Counted from the stretch's first letter, positions 29,280 to 39,947 are shown. The stretch: DNA of 64,000 bases from Streptococcus pseudopneumoniae (GCF_001073085.1 NZ_JVFV01000030.1:1-64000), one strand, 5' to 3'. Made by a program: numbers and translations. The notes: generated from the letters alone by a model not told the origin.

Positions 29280-30140
29280 TTATTTTATCTTTTTAGCCAA
29301 CATAGTAGCAAAGCGTAGTTGGATTCGATTGCCATTTTCATCACGACGGTGCAAATGACCAGGATTTTCATTATACTTAACCAATTCCCAGTCCTGGTAG
29401 TAATTTGCTAATTCCCCCTCTTTAAAGGTAAAGGGAAAATTAACTGAACATGGATAATCTTCCGTATCCATGGCACAAACAATCAAATTGTAGCCACCGA
29501 TAGAGGTTTGTTCCTGCATATTTTTGATAATAGCTGGAATACGATCTGCTTGTAGAAACATGAGAACAACAGTCGATACGATAAAATCGTAAGTTTGGCC
29601 TATGCTAGCTGAATTGATATCGTAGAGACCTACAGGCATTTCTAAATCTTCTTGCTCCACGATGCTTTGTAACATTTCAAGGGACAGCTCATTTTGGTCC
29701 ACTGCTGTGACATCAAATCCATGTTGAGCGAGAAAGAGTGCATTTCTTCCTTGACCACAACCCAAATCTAGTGCCTTACACGGTTTTACCGTCTGCATAG
29801 CTTCTAAGACTTCCGAATGGACTGGATTAGTATTGTATTTCTTAGGGAAATAATCCTCAGGTTTACAATAAAATTCCAGGTACCATTCTACATCATCTGT
29901 AGCAGCTTCTACACGGTGCCAGGCTTGAGGCTGAGCCATGGGATTATCAGCACCTGCTTCAAAGAGATGTTCAGCTAAAACTTCCCCGTCTTCAGTCAAC
30001 TCAATAAACTTAAGAGTCCCTTTTAATAAGGTAATCTTGCCCCAGGATCCGACCTTAGTATTGTGTTTTCTTTGAACAGCTTCTGGCATAGTGTCTTTAT
30101 TCCAGACAGGCATGCGTTTGTAGGCAACTAGTTTTTCCAT
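29280..30140 (-). CDS. tehB: TehB-type SAM-dependent methyltransferase with N-terminal TehB/YeaR-like domain
   Basis: The 286-residue protein joins a small beta-barrel domain (about 1-90, DUF1971/TehB N-terminal type, with WGKITLLKGTLKFIELTEDG) to a class I methyltransferase domain. SAM motif I is ALDLGCGQGRNALFLAQHG, then VTAVDQNELSLEML. The family is annotated for tellurite resistance because E. coli TehB methylates tellurite; its normal role in streptococci is unknown. The start at ATG 30140 (MEKLVAYKRMPVWN) is preferred over an in-frame GTG at 30149. It follows smpB closely. Confidence 0.9.
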   Translation of the reverse strand: MEKLVAYKRMPVWNKDTMPEAVQRKHNTKVGSWGKITLLKGTLKFIELTEDGEVLAEHLFEAGADNPMAQPQAWHRVEAATDDVEWYLEFYCKPEDYFPKKYNTNPVHSEVLEAMQTVKPCKALDLGCGQGRNALFLAQHGFDVTAVDQNELSLEMLQSIVEQEDLEMPVGLYDINSASIGQTYDFIVSTVVLMFLQADRIPAIIKNMQEQTSIGGYNLIVCAMDTEDYPCSVNFPFTFKEGELANYYQDWELVKYNENPGHLHRRDENGNRIQLRFATMLAKKIK

Positions 30141-30154
30141 ATTCTTCACTCTTT

Positions 30155-30622
30155 CTATCGATGGTTAACAGCTTTCATAACACGCGCAATATCACGATCT
30201 TGCTCACGACGTTTGATAGACTCCCGTTTATCGTAATCGTGTTTCCCTTTTGCAAGTCCTAAGAGTAGCTTGGCGTAGCCATCTTTGATGTAGACTTTAA
30301 GTGGAACCAGAGTCATTCCGGTCCCTTTGGTTTCTTGCTCCAACTTTTGGATTTGTTTTTTATGAAGGAGAAGTTTACGACGACGTTCTGGCTCCTGGTT
30401 CCAGATGTTGCCTTCCTCATAAGGAGCGATATGGACATTACTAAGCCAAACTTCCCCATTCTTAACCTGGGCAAACCCATCTTTCAGATTGATGCGGGCT
30501 GCTCGAACACTCTTGATTTCTGTTCCTGTCAGGACCATTCCTGCTTCTAGCGTATCAACGATTGTATAGTCGTGGTGCGCCTTTTTATTTTGCGCGACGA
30601 CCTTTCCCTCGCCCTTTGCCAT
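30155..30622 (-). CDS. smpB: SsrA-binding protein SmpB
   Basis: SmpB binds tmRNA and carries it to stalled ribosomes for trans-translation. The 155 residues show the typical beta-barrel ([24 protein letters not shown], with [15 protein letters not shown]) and the basic tail ([20 protein letters not shown]) that inserts in the ribosome. The start lies within the end of rnr, giving a 38-base overlap. Cotranscription with rnr makes sense because RNase R degrades the mRNAs released by tmRNA. Confidence 0.96.
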   Translation of the reverse strand: MAKGEGKVVAQNKKAHHDYTIVDTLEAGMVLTGTEIKSVRAARINLKDGFAQVKNGEVWLSNVHIAPYEEGNIWNQEPERRRKLLLHKKQIQKLEQETKGTGMTLVPLKVYIKDGYAKLLLGLAKGKHDYDKRESIKRREQDRDIARVMKAVNHR

Positions 30623-32927
30623 GCTTAGCTCCTTTCTTTGCTACTTCCTTATAAAAAGGTTTCTTGCTCTTTTTCTTTTTATCTTTTGGAGAATGCTTGC
30701 GCTTATCACTTGAGCGACTAGCTTTTCTCTTGTCTTCTTTCTTATCTGAACGACGACTTCTATCCTTACGACCAGACTGTTTCAAACCTTTCTCAATGAC
30801 ATCAAATTCGCTTGGAATAAAGGAGAAATCAATCTCACCAGTCATCTTATCTGCTCTTTCAACGCGAATGCGAATCTGCTGTCCCACACGGAAAGTAATT
30901 CCTGATTTCTCCCCACGAAGGGTTAAATCACGTTCGTTAAAATGATAGAATTCAGGTAAATTAGTAATGTGTATCAAACCTTCGACTGTATTTGGCAATT
31001 CAACAAAAAGACCAAATTTAACAATACTTGAAACAACTGCATCGTACTCTTCACCAACATACTCTTCCATGTATTCAGCTTTTTTCATAGCTTCGACTTC
31101 ACGCTCTGCCTCGATGGCACGGCGCTCACGGTTTGAAGATTGAGTCGCAATCTCTGGAATGACCTGTTCAAAATGCTCCGCCACTTCCTTAGAACGTCCA
31201 TAGTCGCGAATCATTCGGTGAACCAAGAGGTCCGGATAACGACGAATTGGACTAGTAAAGTGAGTGTAATAGTCCGCAGCAAGTCCATAGTGACCATGAT
31301 TATGCTCAGAATATCGAGCCTGCTGCATGGAGCGGAGAAGCATCATTGATAATACATCTGCATAAGGCTCTCCTTCAACAGCACGCATGATATCTTGGAG
31401 AGCTTCCTGACTAATCTCACTCGCAGTCCCATAAATTCTCAAACCAAAACTAGAAGCGTAATCAATAAATTTTTGAACTTTTTCAGCTTTAGGTTCCTCA
31501 TGGATACGATAGATAAAAGGTAAATCAAGCTTGCTAAAGTGTTCCGCAACTGTTTCGTTGGCAATCAGCATAAAGGACTCAATCATACGTTCAGCAACAC
31601 CACGCTGACGAAGAACAATATCAACTGGCTTCCCTTTTTTATCTACTAAAATCTTAGCTTCATTGGTATCAAAATTAAGAGCTCCACGCTTAATCCGCAT
31701 ACCTTCAAGAATTTCATGAAGCTTGGCCATAAGTTCGATACTAGGAACAATTTTCTTAAACTCTTGTCTCTTCTCCCCATCACCCGCTAGGATGTCATTG
31801 ACATCGCTATAGGTCATACGGAAACTTGTCTTGATAACAGTCTGCGTAATCGTATAATTCACAACACGACCCTGCTTATTAATTTCCATAATCGCAGACT
31901 GAGTCAAGCGGTCTACTTGAGGATTAAGGGAACAGATACCATTTGAAAGGCGTTCTGGTAGCATTGGAACTACACGGTCTGTCACATATACAGAGGTCGC
32001 ACGATTGAGGGCTTCTTTGTCAAGAGCAGAACCCTCTGTCACATAGTATGAGACATCAGCGATATGAACTCCAAGTTCAAAATTTCCATTCTTCAATGGC
32101 TTGATGTGAACAGCATCGTCTAAGTCCTTAGCATCGGCTCCATCTATGGTAAATGTAATTTCATCTCTCAGGTCCAGACGGCCTTCCATATCCTTCTCTG
32201 ATGGAGCATCTGGCACACTTTCAGCTTCTTTGAGAACTGCCTCTGGAAACTCTGATACAATATCCATAGATTCCAAGACCTCAAGGACATCAATCCCTGC
32301 ATCCGTTGAATGTCCGACAACATCTAAGACACTAGCGACAAAGAAATCGTGTTTCTTACTTGGATACTTATCAATAAAGACCTTGAGAACTTCTGTGCCT
32401 TCCAATTGAATAGCTGGCTTTTTAACATAGATTGGTTGACTAATTTTTTGATTTTTTGAACGGATATAGCCCGCATACTTGGGCTTTTCCTCATCAAGAA
32501 CGATTTGCCCAACAACTGTCGTTAGACTGTGCTCTAGGATGTCGATAATCTTTGCTTCTGCAGCAGTTCCTTTGTTACGGTCAGCAACTTTCTTAATGAC
32601 AACTTCAACAGTATCGCCATCAATGGCATAGTTAACATCACTTTTTCCAACAAAAAGATCGTCTTCTTCGCCTTCAAGACTTACAAAACCGAACCCATTT
32701 TTATGGGCATGGAAAATTCCTTTCAGGGTAATCTCATGTTTTTTCTTCTGTTCTAGGGTTAAACTACCATCTTCTTCAAAGCGAATCTGGTGCTTACGTT
32801 CCATCAAGGAAAGAGTTTTGATTAACTCACGGAAGTCCTTTGAACCATCCTTCCCTAGAGCTTGAGCCAAGTCATTTACAGTGACTCGTCCCTTTTCTTG
32901 TATATATTCTTTTATTCTATCTTTCAT
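30585..32927 (-). CDS. rnr: Ribonuclease R
   Basis: RNase R is a processive 3'-5' exoribonuclease that digests structured RNA and works with SmpB/tmRNA. The 780 residues show an N-terminal helix-turn-helix domain, cold-shock domains ([17 protein letters not shown]), the RNB catalytic domain with the Asp cluster in [16 protein letters not shown], an S1 domain ([18 protein letters not shown]), and a very basic Lys/Arg-rich tail that ends the protein. A BOX repeat separates it from secG. Confidence 0.96.
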   Translation of the reverse strand: MKDRIKEYIQEKGRVTVNDLAQALGKDGSKDFRELIKTLSLMERKHQIRFEEDGSLTLEQKKKHEITLKGIFHAHKNGFGFVSLEGEEDDLFVGKSDVNYAIDGDTVEVVIKKVADRNKGTAAEAKIIDILEHSLTTVVGQIVLDEEKPKYAGYIRSKNQKISQPIYVKKPAIQLEGTEVLKVFIDKYPSKKHDFFVASVLDVVGHSTDAGIDVLEVLESMDIVSEFPEAVLKEAESVPDAPSEKDMEGRLDLRDEITFTIDGADAKDLDDAVHIKPLKNGNFELGVHIADVSYYVTEGSALDKEALNRATSVYVTDRVVPMLPERLSNGICSLNPQVDRLTQSAIMEINKQGRVVNYTITQTVIKTSFRMTYSDVNDILAGDGEKRQEFKKIVPSIELMAKLHEILEGMRIKRGALNFDTNEAKILVDKKGKPVDIVLRQRGVAERMIESFMLIANETVAEHFSKLDLPFIYRIHEEPKAEKVQKFIDYASSFGLRIYGTASEISQEALQDIMRAVEGEPYADVLSMMLLRSMQQARYSEHNHGHYGLAADYYTHFTSPIRRYPDLLVHRMIRDYGRSKEVAEHFEQVIPEIATQSSNRERRAIEAEREVEAMKKAEYMEEYVGEEYDAVVSSIVKFGLFVELPNTVEGLIHITNLPEFYHFNERDLTLRGEKSGITFRVGQQIRIRVERADKMTGEIDFSFIPSEFDVIEKGLKQSGRKDRSRRSDKKEDKRKASRSSDKRKHSPKDKKKKSKKPFYKEVAKKGAKHGKGRGKGRRAK

Positions 32928-32987
32928 GTTTTCTTTCTAGATTTTTTAAATTCCTTTTACTGTAAAACCTTCTCAAACATCATTTAA

Positions 32988-33101
32988 TACTCAATAAAAA
33001 TCAAAGAGCAAACTAGAAAGCTAGGCGCAGGTTGCTCAAAACACCGTTTTGAGGTTGCAGATGGAAGCTGACGTGGTTTGAAGAGATTTTTGAAGAGTAT
33101 A
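32988..33101. repeat. BOX repeat with boxC, boxB-like and boxA parts
   Basis: The edges TACTCAAT and GAAGAGTATA and the internal segments match the pneumococcal BOX family. AATCAAAGAGCAAACTAG-AAGCTAG is boxC. GCTCAAAACA / TTGAGGTTG is a boxB-like hairpin. AAGCTGACGTGGTTTGAAGA, running to the end, is a boxA shortened at its start. It lies between secG and rnr. BOX elements are short, non-coding and spread in mitis-group genomes, and they can form stable RNA hairpins. Confidence 0.85.
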
Positions 33102-33143
33102 AAAATAAAAATAGGCAAAGAACTAGTCCCGCCCATTATTTTC

Positions 33144-33377
33144 TTATCTACTTGATAATACCGTCAATGCTAAGGCAATGGCTAGCCAGAAAAAGACTAA
33201 AATTCCTGTCAAACGTTGCATCACAGCTTCAAAACCGCGCGCTTTGCTACGTTCAAACAAATCACCTGCACTGGCATCAAATACATTGCTAGATTGGTTT
33301 TTAGTTGGTTGCATGAAAATTGCAATCACAATCACAACAGATAATACTAATAGAATGGTTAATAATAGGTTATACAT
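33144..33377 (-). CDS. secG: Protein translocase subunit SecG
   Basis: SecG is the small third subunit of the SecYEG channel. The 77 residues contain two membrane helices (about 3-22 and 54-74) joined by a polar loop with SSNVFDASAGDLFERSKARG. A strong ribosome site (AAGGAG) lies before the ATG. It follows rpmG by 39 bases and precedes rnr, an order seen in other streptococci. Confidence 0.92.
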   Translation of the reverse strand: MYNLLLTILLVLSVVIVIAIFMQPTKNQSSNVFDASAGDLFERSKARGFEAVMQRLTGILVFFWLAIALALTVLSSR

Positions 33378-33416
33378 ATCAAACTCCTTAAAATCCCTAT
33401 TATTCTACCATAATTT

Positions 33417-33566
33417 CTACTTAGATTCAAGATGTAGAGTCACTTTTCTTTCTTTTGGGCAATACTTTAAGACCTCAATCTTGTCTGGATGGGTTTTGGA
33501 GTTTTTACTGGTTAGATAATTGATGCTGCCACAAGAGGAGCATTTGAGATTGATTTTTACTCGCAC
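33417..33566 (-). CDS. rpmG: Ribosomal protein L33 (third rpmG copy type)
   Basis: The ORF begins with GTG 33566 and encodes 49 residues, starting [20 protein letters not shown] and ending [17 protein letters not shown]. This is L33, a small 50S protein. It has the first zinc pair (CSSC), but the second pair is reduced to one Cys (YCPKE), so it lies between the zinc-binding (C+) and zinc-free (C-) forms. The GTG overlaps the pmrA stop by one base (TAGTG), so it is likely translated by coupling. Confidence 0.88.
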
Positions 33567-34765
33567 TAGATTTCCTTCACTTTTAATAATGTTTTAAATT
33601 GGATAAGGTTAAATAAACAACTGAGAGCTACACAAAGAGCTGTTGCATAAAATACTGAGTGATAGCCAAATTGTCCCGCTACTGCTGATCCTGCTAAGGG
33701 ACCTATCACTCCTCCTAGATAAAAAAAGACTTGATTAAAGGCAAATACCCTTGAAATGCCAACTTTAGGGGTCATTTTGCTTAGAAGTGCATTGACACCA
33801 GGTATCAGAGCTCCCGTCCCCAGACCAAATAGAAAACGATAGAAGCCTAATTGGAATGGGCTAGTCGCATTTGCACATAATAGATATATGAAAACTGAAT
33901 ATACCTGAGCTACGACAAGTAGTCGATGATTGCCCACTTTATCACCTAATTTACCCATGATGCCTGCGCTCATCATACTTGAAAATCCCATGCTGGATAC
34001 AATCAAACCAGAGACAAAGAGAAGATTCTCTTTCTGTCCCAGATCTCGTACATAGAGGGCAAGGATGGGACCAATAGATTGGGCAGCAAATTGAATCACA
34101 AAGCTAGTTAGAAATAGATTTATCAGGAGAAAAGGGTATTTAACAGAAGTAAAGAGCTCTTTTGTAGGCAGTGCTTTTTCTTTTGGCACTGGTTGAAAGT
34201 TTTCTTTGATAAAAAGAATGGTTAAGATAGCTGCCAAGAACAGGAAACTACCAACCAATAAAAAGACATTTCGAATTCCAAAAATTTCGGCAATGAAACC
34301 ACCTACAAATGGACCGGTCAAAGTTCCAGCGACAACACCAGTTGATAGAGTCCCTAGAGCGTATCCTGACCTATCTTTGGGAACTTGACTTGCAATTAAA
34401 GCTGTCGCATTAGGTACAAATCCTGTAAAAACTCCATTAAGAAACCGTAAGAACAAGAGCCAGAAAACATTTGGAACAAAGGCCAGACCACCCATAGTGA
34501 TGGTCATGGCTAGACCTGCTCGTATCATCATAGGTTTTCGACCATACTTGTCTGCCAATATTCCCCAAATTGGTGATACAAAGGCTGCAGAAATGGCTGA
34601 GACTGATATAGCTAAACCTGAATAAAAGGCAACTTGATCCCCTTTAACTCCTAACTGTTCCACAAAAATAGGCATGAAAGGGACAACAAGAGAAATGCTG
34701 GCTCCCGTTAAAAAGCAACCAAACCAAGCAATACGAAGATTATCCTTCCAACTAATCTCTTGCAT
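33566..34765 (-). CDS. pmrA: Multidrug efflux transporter PmrA (MFS)
   Basis: PmrA is a proton-driven drug exporter of the major facilitator superfamily, linked to fluoroquinolone and dye efflux in pneumococcus. The 399 residues have 12 predicted membrane helices and the MFS loop motif [12 protein letters not shown] between helices 2 and 3. The repeated motif [12 protein letters not shown] occurs in the second half. The start at ATG 34765 ([16 protein letters not shown]) is chosen because GGAGG lies eight bases before it. It overlaps coaE by 14 bases. Confidence 0.93.
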
Positions 34766-35357
34766 GGACATCGCCTCCTTCAAGTAAAGTCACTACTTGA
34801 CTCAAAAGCTGCTCTCGACTGCCATTATTGTCTAGTATATAAGTAGCAAATTTCTTCTTTTCTTCTAAAGGCCACTGTGAAGCTAAACGAGTTTTAGCTG
34901 ACTCTTGGGATAACTGATCACGGTTCATTAAGCGATCCAGCTGGGTATCTCGCCTTACATAAACTAGCCAAGTTTCATCGAACCATGAAGCATAGTCCTG
35001 TTCAAAAAGCAATGGAATATCCATGAAAAATATGTTCTCAGTCTGAGCTAACTTGTCTCTCAAAAAGCCCAATTCTTCACGGATGATTTGTCCTTGAGTC
35101 TGTTTAGACCATTCTCTCTCCTCATAGTTAGAAAAGATAAGACTGGCAAGTAATGAACGATTCAGTTCCCCATCTTCTAGAAGGACTTTTTCACCGAAAT
35201 GCGCTACTAAAATCTGATAAAGGCGACCACCAGGTTTTTGAAGTTGGTGAACAAGAGCATCCGCATCTACCACTTCAAACCCTTTTTGTCTTAGAAAATT
35301 TGTGACAGTGGACTTACCTGACGCAATACCACCAGTGATTCCGATTATTTTTCCCAT
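34752..35357 (-). CDS. coaE: Dephospho-CoA kinase
   Basis: CoaE phosphorylates dephospho-CoA, the last step of coenzyme A synthesis. The 201 residues show the P-loop GGIASGKST, DADALVHQL and the lid region VYVRRDTQLDRLMNRD. The start ATG 35357 overlaps the mutM stop by one base (TGATG), showing tight coupling. The frame continues upstream inside mutM but those codons are not used. Confidence 0.95.
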   Translation of the reverse strand: MGKIIGITGGIASGKSTVTNFLRQKGFEVVDADALVHQLQKPGGRLYQILVAHFGEKVLLEDGELNRSLLASLIFSNYEEREWSKQTQGQIIREELGFLRDKLAQTENIFFMDIPLLFEQDYASWFDETWLVYVRRDTQLDRLMNRDQLSQESAKTRLASQWPLEEKKKFATYILDNNGSREQLLSQVVTLLEGGDVHARD

Positions 35358-36181
35358 CACTTTCTCCTTTGACATTTTGGACAAAAATGGGTTCCACGAC
35401 CACCGAGTTGAATTTTTTCGATAATGGATCCACAACGAGAACATGCCTCTCCAGTCTTATCATAGACCTGATGAAACTCTTGCATGGTCCCATCCTCACC
35501 AAAAGCATTGGTATAGGTGCGAATGGTTGAACCGCCTTTTTCAACAGCCTGCCCCAATACTTCAATAGTTTGATCATGGAGTTTTCTAGCCTCTTGGGCG
35601 CTTAAACTATTAGAAGTTCTAGCTGGATGAACCTTTGCCCTCCAGAGAACTTCATCCACGTAGATATTTCCCAATCCAGCAACCAAAGTCTGGTCGAGAA
35701 GATGCGATTTGATAGGTTTTTTAGATTTCTTCAAGGCACCTCTAAAAATCTCTAAGTCAAAGTCCTGTTCAGTAGGTTCTGGTCCAAGCTTCTTAGATAG
35801 AAAGTAAGCTTCTAGAAGTTCAGGAGCAAGTAACTCCATAGTTCCAAACTTACGGACATCCTCGTAAACCAGAGTCCCACCATCTTCAAAATGGATAAAA
35901 ATATGGGCATGCTTGCGTTCAGGGACTTGGTCTGGATAGTAAAAATACTTGCCTTCCATTCTCAGATGCGAAATCAAGACCTTGTCTGTTAGATAAAAAA
36001 GCAAATATTTTCCACGACGTCCCATTGATTTAACAACTTGACCAGGCAATTCTTTCTGAAACTGATCCAAATCTGTCTTAATCATCTTGGGATAACGAAT
36101 ATCAAGACTAGCAATCTTCTTCTCTAAAATCAGTTTTTCAAGACCTCGTCGAACCGTTTCGACTTCGGGTAATTCAGGCAT
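35357..36181 (-). CDS. mutM: Formamidopyrimidine-DNA glycosylase MutM (Fpg)
   Basis: MutM excises 8-oxoguanine and related lesions and cuts the backbone by beta,delta-elimination. The mature protein starts [15 protein letters not shown], with the catalytic N-terminal Pro and Glu. The H2TH region is [15 protein letters not shown], and the zinc finger is [10 protein letters not shown]...CPKC near the end. The ATG at 36181 is fixed by this N-terminus. With mutY and mutX the window holds the complete oxidised-guanine repair system. Confidence 0.96.
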   Translation of the reverse strand: MPELPEVETVRRGLEKLILEKKIASLDIRYPKMIKTDLDQFQKELPGQVVKSMGRRGKYLLFYLTDKVLISHLRMEGKYFYYPDQVPERKHAHIFIHFEDGGTLVYEDVRKFGTMELLAPELLEAYFLSKKLGPEPTEQDFDLEIFRGALKKSKKPIKSHLLDQTLVAGLGNIYVDEVLWRAKVHPARTSNSLSAQEARKLHDQTIEVLGQAVEKGGSTIRTYTNAFGEDGTMQEFHQVYDKTGEACSRCGSIIEKIQLGGRGTHFCPKCQRRK

Positions 36182-36229
36182 AACTCCTCCTTCTCTAAAA
36201 ACAAGAAGCAGGCTACCGCCCACCTCTTC

Positions 36230-37129
36230 TTAATATTCTTTTTCGTTATAGCCAAAGTCAGCCAAATCTAGCTTCTTATCTCGCCAGTTTTTCTTAACCT
36301 TGACCCAAGTTTCTAGGAAGACCTTGTCTCCTAGCATGAGCTCGATATCACGACGGGCCATAGTCCCAATTTTCTTGAGCATGGCACCACCTTTACCGAT
36401 GACAATCCCTTTTTGGCTATCACGTTCGACCATGATAGTTGCTCGAATATGAACCTTGTCTGTATCCTCGTCTCGTTTCATAGAGTCCACCACTACTGCA
36501 ACTGAGTGTGGAATTTCTTCACGAGTTAAGTGTAAGACCTTTTCACGAATCATCTCAGAAACCAAGAAACGCTCTGGATGGTCTGTGATTTGATCGGCTG
36601 GGAAATATTGGAAACCTTCTTCAAGATTTTCACTGAGAATATCTACTAAACGTGAAACATTATTCCCCTGAAGGGCTGAAATAGGAACAATTTCCTTAAA
36701 GTCCATCTGATTACGGAAATCATCGATTTGAGCCAAGAGCTGGTCTGGATGAACCTTGTCAATTTTATTGACCACCAAAATTACAGGAACCTTAGCAGCC
36801 TTGAGTCGTTCGATAATCATATCGTCGCCCTTACCACGCGCCTCATCTGCTGGCACCATGAAAATTACGGTGTCCACTTCACGAAGGGTGCTATAGGCAG
36901 ACTCTACCATGAAATCTCCGAGTGCTGTTTTAGGCTTGTGAATGCCTGGTGTATCAATAAAGACGATTTGCTCCTTATCAGTGGTGTAAATCCCCATGAT
37001 TTTATTGCGCGTTGTCTGCGCCTTATCACTCATAATAGCAATCTTTTGCCCCATAACGTGATTTAAAAAAGTTGACTTCCCTACATTTGGACGTCCTAAA
37101 ATGGCTACAAAGCCTGATTTAAATGTCAT
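36230..37129 (-). CDS. era: GTPase Era
   Basis: Era is an essential GTPase that binds the 3' end of 16S rRNA during 30S assembly. The 299 residues show [12 protein letters not shown] (G1), [13 protein letters not shown] (G3), NKID (G4) and a C-terminal KH domain with [21 protein letters not shown]. The order ybeY-dgkA-era is conserved in Firmicutes and groups 16S rRNA maturation factors. Confidence 0.97.
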   Translation of the reverse strand: MTFKSGFVAILGRPNVGKSTFLNHVMGQKIAIMSDKAQTTRNKIMGIYTTDKEQIVFIDTPGIHKPKTALGDFMVESAYSTLREVDTVIFMVPADEARGKGDDMIIERLKAAKVPVILVVNKIDKVHPDQLLAQIDDFRNQMDFKEIVPISALQGNNVSRLVDILSENLEEGFQYFPADQITDHPERFLVSEMIREKVLHLTREEIPHSVAVVVDSMKRDEDTDKVHIRATIMVERDSQKGIVIGKGGAMLKKIGTMARRDIELMLGDKVFLETWVKVKKNWRDKKLDLADFGYNEKEY

Positions 37130-37145
37130 AATTTCCTCTTACTGT

Positions 37146-37541
37146 TTAAAATAATAAATCCCAAATCCGTGGGAGAAAGATGAGCGCACCTGTCAAAGCG
37201 GCAAAAAGTGAGACCACAAGCACGGCACCAGCCGCCATGTCTTTAGCTTTTTTTGCCAACATAGAAAAGTGATAGTGACTTGCCAAATCTACTACATTTT
37301 CAATAGCTGAATTAATAATCTCAAAAGCTACTACCATGAAAATGCTCAAAAGCAGAAATAACCATTCGATTCGTGACACCTGAAAAACAAAACCTGCAAG
37401 GACAACTATTAGAGCCGTCACTGCATGCTTTCTCATATTACGTTCTTCCTTAATCGCAGTAAAAATCCCTGTAATGGCAAATTCTAAACTGGATATTAGG
37501 TCACGATTTTTCCATTTTCGTTTATTGTCTTGTGAGTCCAT
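37146..37541 (-). CDS. dgkA: Undecaprenol/diacylglycerol kinase DgkA
   Basis: This 131-residue membrane protein belongs to the prokaryotic DAG kinase family. In Gram-positive bacteria it phosphorylates undecaprenol, the carrier for wall precursors. Three membrane helices are visible, together with the conserved NIRMRKHAV-like (here [10 protein letters not shown]), [16 protein letters not shown] and [10 protein letters not shown] motifs. Its start overlaps ybeY by 20 bases. Confidence 0.93.
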   Translation of the reverse strand: MDSQDNKRKWKNRDLISSLEFAITGIFTAIKEERNMRKHAVTALIVVLAGFVFQVSRIEWLFLLLSIFMVVAFEIINSAIENVVDLASHYHFSMLAKKAKDMAAGAVLVVSLFAALTGALIFLPRIWDLLF

Positions 37542-38019
37542 AGGCTGTCAAAATTTCTTCTTGTAAACCGAACATCTCCGCTTCTTCCTCGGGAGTGTAG
37601 TGATCATAGCCGTTAATGTGTAAAAAGCCGTGCACTGCCAAGAAGCCCATTTCACGCTCAAAACTATGACCGTACTCCTCAGCTTGCTCATGAGCCTTAT
37701 CAATGGAAATGAAAAGCTCACCGATATAAGCATCAAATTCTGACATCATATCTGCCAAGTCGGGATCATTTTCCAGATCTTCCTCATCAAAGGCAATCTC
37801 TAACTCCGGCTTATATTCAAGACTGATGACATCTGTTGGACGATCGGTATCACGAAACTCTAGATTGAGTTCATGGCTTCGTTCGTTGGTCACAAATGTG
37901 ACCGCCATTTCCTTGTCTTCTTTTCCAATTTTTTTTGCAGCAAATTCTAAAATTTCCTGTGTTTGTTCTAGTATTTCTTTTGAAACTTGTCCAGTTTCAT
38001 CTACCATTTCAATATACAT
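37522..38019 (-). CDS. ybeY: Endoribonuclease YbeY
   Basis: YbeY is a zinc-dependent endoribonuclease for 16S rRNA 3'-end processing and ribosome quality control. The metal motif is present as [11 protein letters not shown], and [13 protein letters not shown] is the family signature. The 165-residue length is typical. It is the first gene of ybeY-dgkA-era-mutM-coaE-pmrA-rpmG-secG. Confidence 0.95.
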   Translation of the reverse strand: MYIEMVDETGQVSKEILEQTQEILEFAAKKIGKEDKEMAVTFVTNERSHELNLEFRDTDRPTDVISLEYKPELEIAFDEEDLENDPDLADMMSEFDAYIGELFISIDKAHEQAEEYGHSFEREMGFLAVHGFLHINGYDHYTPEEEAEMFGLQEEILTAYGLTRQ

Positions 38020-38048
38020 GTGCTTCTCGATTCTCTTTACTTGGCTTT

Positions 38049-38057
38049 ATTATATCA
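38049..38057 (-). promoter_or_regulatory. Promoter of the ybeY-dgkA-era series
   Basis: Minus-strand TGATATAAT forms an extended -10 element about 30 nt before ybeY. It is back-to-back with the pavA promoter in a short 104-base intergenic region. Confidence 0.65.
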
Positions 38058-38084
38058 CATTTCTATGATTTTATTCTACCTTTT

Positions 38085-38093
38085 TGATATAAT
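38085..38093 (+). promoter_or_regulatory. Promoter of pavA (extended -10)
   Basis: Plus-strand TGATATAAT lies about 30 nt before the pavA ATG at 38124. An upstream in-frame ATG at 38097 falls at the expected transcription start and lacks a ribosome site. Confidence 0.65.
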
Positions 38094-38123
38094 ACTATGG
38101 AATACATTCACGAGGAGAGAACC

Positions 38124-39779
38124 ATGTCATTTGATGGATTTTTTTTACACCACATGGTTGAGGAATTGCGATCTGAACTACTAAATGGTCGCATCCAAAA
38201 GATTAATCAACCCTTTGAACAAGAACTGGTCTTGCAAATCCGTAGCAATCGTCAAAGTCATCGTTTGCTCCTTTCTGCGCATCCAGTTTTTGGGCGCATC
38301 CAGTTAACAGAGTCCACCTTTGAAAACCCTGCTCAGCCATCTACTTTTATTATGGTATTGAGAAAGTACCTTCAAGGAGCAGTTATTGAGTCTATCGAGC
38401 AGATCGAAAATGATCGTATCGTGGAAATCACGGTTTCCAATAAAAACGAGATTGGGGACCATATCCAGGCCACACTCATCATCGAGATTATGGGGAAACA
38501 CAGTAATATTTTACTTGTAGATAAGTCTAGTCACAAAATCCTTGAAGTTATCAAGCATATCGGTTTCTCTCAAAATAGCTACCGTACCTTATTACCTGGC
38601 GCTACTTATATTGCTCCTCCAAGTACAGAGGCTCTCAATCCTTTTACCATCAAGGATGAAAAATTGTTTGAAATCCTACAAACTAAAGAATTGACAGCTA
38701 AAAACCTTCAAAACCTCTTTCAAGGTTTGGGAAGAGATACAGCAACCGAGTTAGAAAAACAACTGCTTAATGATAAACTAGCCACTTTCCGGAACTTCTT
38801 TGGACAAGAAACCAAACCTTGCCTAACAGATAAATCCTTTTCTTGTGTGCCTTTTTCAACTAAAATTGAGGGACATTTTTCAAGCTTATCTCAACTTCTT
38901 GATGTCTATTACAAGGATAAAGCCGAACGTGACCGTGTGAAACAACAGGCTAGCGAACTCATTCGACGTGTTGAAAACGAACTACAAAAAAATCGTCAAA
39001 AACTAAAGAAACAAGAAAAAGAACTTCTGGCCACTGAAAACGCAGAAGAATTTCGGCAAAAAGGAGAGTTACTAACCACTTTCCTTCATCAAGTTCCCAA
39101 TGACCAAGATCAGGTCATTTTGGAAAACTACTACACCAACCAGCCTATCACGATTGCACTTGATAAGGCACTAACGCCAAACCAAAATGCTCAACGCTAC
39201 TTCAAACGCTATCAGAAATTAAAAGAGGCTGTTAAATACTTGACTGACCTGATTGAAGAAACTAAGGCAACCATTCTCTATCTGGAAAGTGTAGAGACAG
39301 TTCTCAATCAAGCCGGACTCGATGAAATTGCTGAAATTCGTGAAGAATTGATCCAAACAGGATTTATCCGCAGAAGACAAAGGGAAAAAATCCAGAAACG
39401 ACAGAAACCTGAGCAGTATCTAGCTAGTGATGGAAAAACAATCATCTATGTGGGGCGCAATAACTTACAAAACGAGGAATTGACCTTTAAAATGGCCCGT
39501 AAAGAAGAACTCTGGTTCCACGCTAAGGATATTCCTGGAAGTCACGTTGTTATTTCAGGCAATCTCAATCCTACTGATGAGGTTAAAACAGACGCTGCAG
39601 AACTTGCAGCCTACTTCTCTAAGGGACGTCTCTCCAACCTCGTTCAGGTGGATATGATTGAAGTTAAAAAACTCAACAAACCAACTGGTGGAAAACCTGG
39701 TTTTGTCACCTATACTGGGCAAAAGACCCTCCGTGTTACACCCGACCCTGAAAAAATTCAGTCCATGAAAATCAAATAA
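38124..39779 (+). CDS. pavA: Fibronectin-binding protein PavA / RqcH-type NFACT protein
   Basis: PavA is a 551-residue NFACT-family protein, known as an adherence and virulence factor in pneumococcus. By family it is the Firmicutes RqcH homologue that binds obstructed 50S subunits and adds alanine tails. The N-terminal half (MSFDGFFLHHMVEELR) is the NFACT-N domain, the middle is a long coiled coil (about 265-330, with ENELQKNRQKLKKQEKELL), and the NFACT-R domain holds ELWFHAKDIPGSHVVI. There is no signal peptide, so surface location needs a non-classical route. The ATG at 38124 has a good ribosome site (GAGGAGAG). A BOX repeat abuts the stop codon. Confidence 0.94.
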   Translation: MSFDGFFLHHMVEELRSELLNGRIQKINQPFEQELVLQIRSNRQSHRLLLSAHPVFGRIQLTESTFENPAQPSTFIMVLRKYLQGAVIESIEQIENDRIVEITVSNKNEIGDHIQATLIIEIMGKHSNILLVDKSSHKILEVIKHIGFSQNSYRTLLPGATYIAPPSTEALNPFTIKDEKLFEILQTKELTAKNLQNLFQGLGRDTATELEKQLLNDKLATFRNFFGQETKPCLTDKSFSCVPFSTKIEGHFSSLSQLLDVYYKDKAERDRVKQQASELIRRVENELQKNRQKLKKQEKELLATENAEEFRQKGELLTTFLHQVPNDQDQVILENYYTNQPITIALDKALTPNQNAQRYFKRYQKLKEAVKYLTDLIEETKATILYLESVETVLNQAGLDEIAEIREELIQTGFIRRRQREKIQKRQKPEQYLASDGKTIIYVGRNNLQNEELTFKMARKEELWFHAKDIPGSHVVISGNLNPTDEVKTDAAELAAYFSKGRLSNLVQVDMIEVKKLNKPTGGKPGFVTYTGQKTLRVTPDPEKIQSMKIK

Positions 39780-39883
39780 TACTCAATGAAAATCAAAGAG
39801 CAAACTAGGAAACTAGCCGCAGGCTGTACTTGAGTACGGCAAGGCGACGTTGACGCGGTTTGAATTTGATTTTCGAAGAGTAT
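39780..39883. repeat. BOX repeat, boxC-boxA form without boxB
   Basis: The element runs from ACTCAATGAAAATCAAAGAG to TTTCGAAGAGTATA. It contains boxC (CAAACTAGGAAACTAGCCGC) and boxA with ACGGCAAGGCGACGTTGACG, nearly identical to the standard BOX-A1R priming sequence. A boxB module is absent. The left edge touches the TAA of pavA, so the element provides the 3' flank of that gene and the region before the YitT gene. Confidence 0.9.
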
Positions 39884-39947
39884 AAAGTCTTGTATACTTG
39901 TGGGTTCTTACTGCTATAGACTCAATTAAAAATGGGAGGTGCGTTCA

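Noticed and set aside
33178..33519. Plus-strand ORF of 113 codons opposite secG and rpmG.
   Set aside because: It is a shadow of two real minus-strand genes, has no ribosome site and no recognisable protein features.
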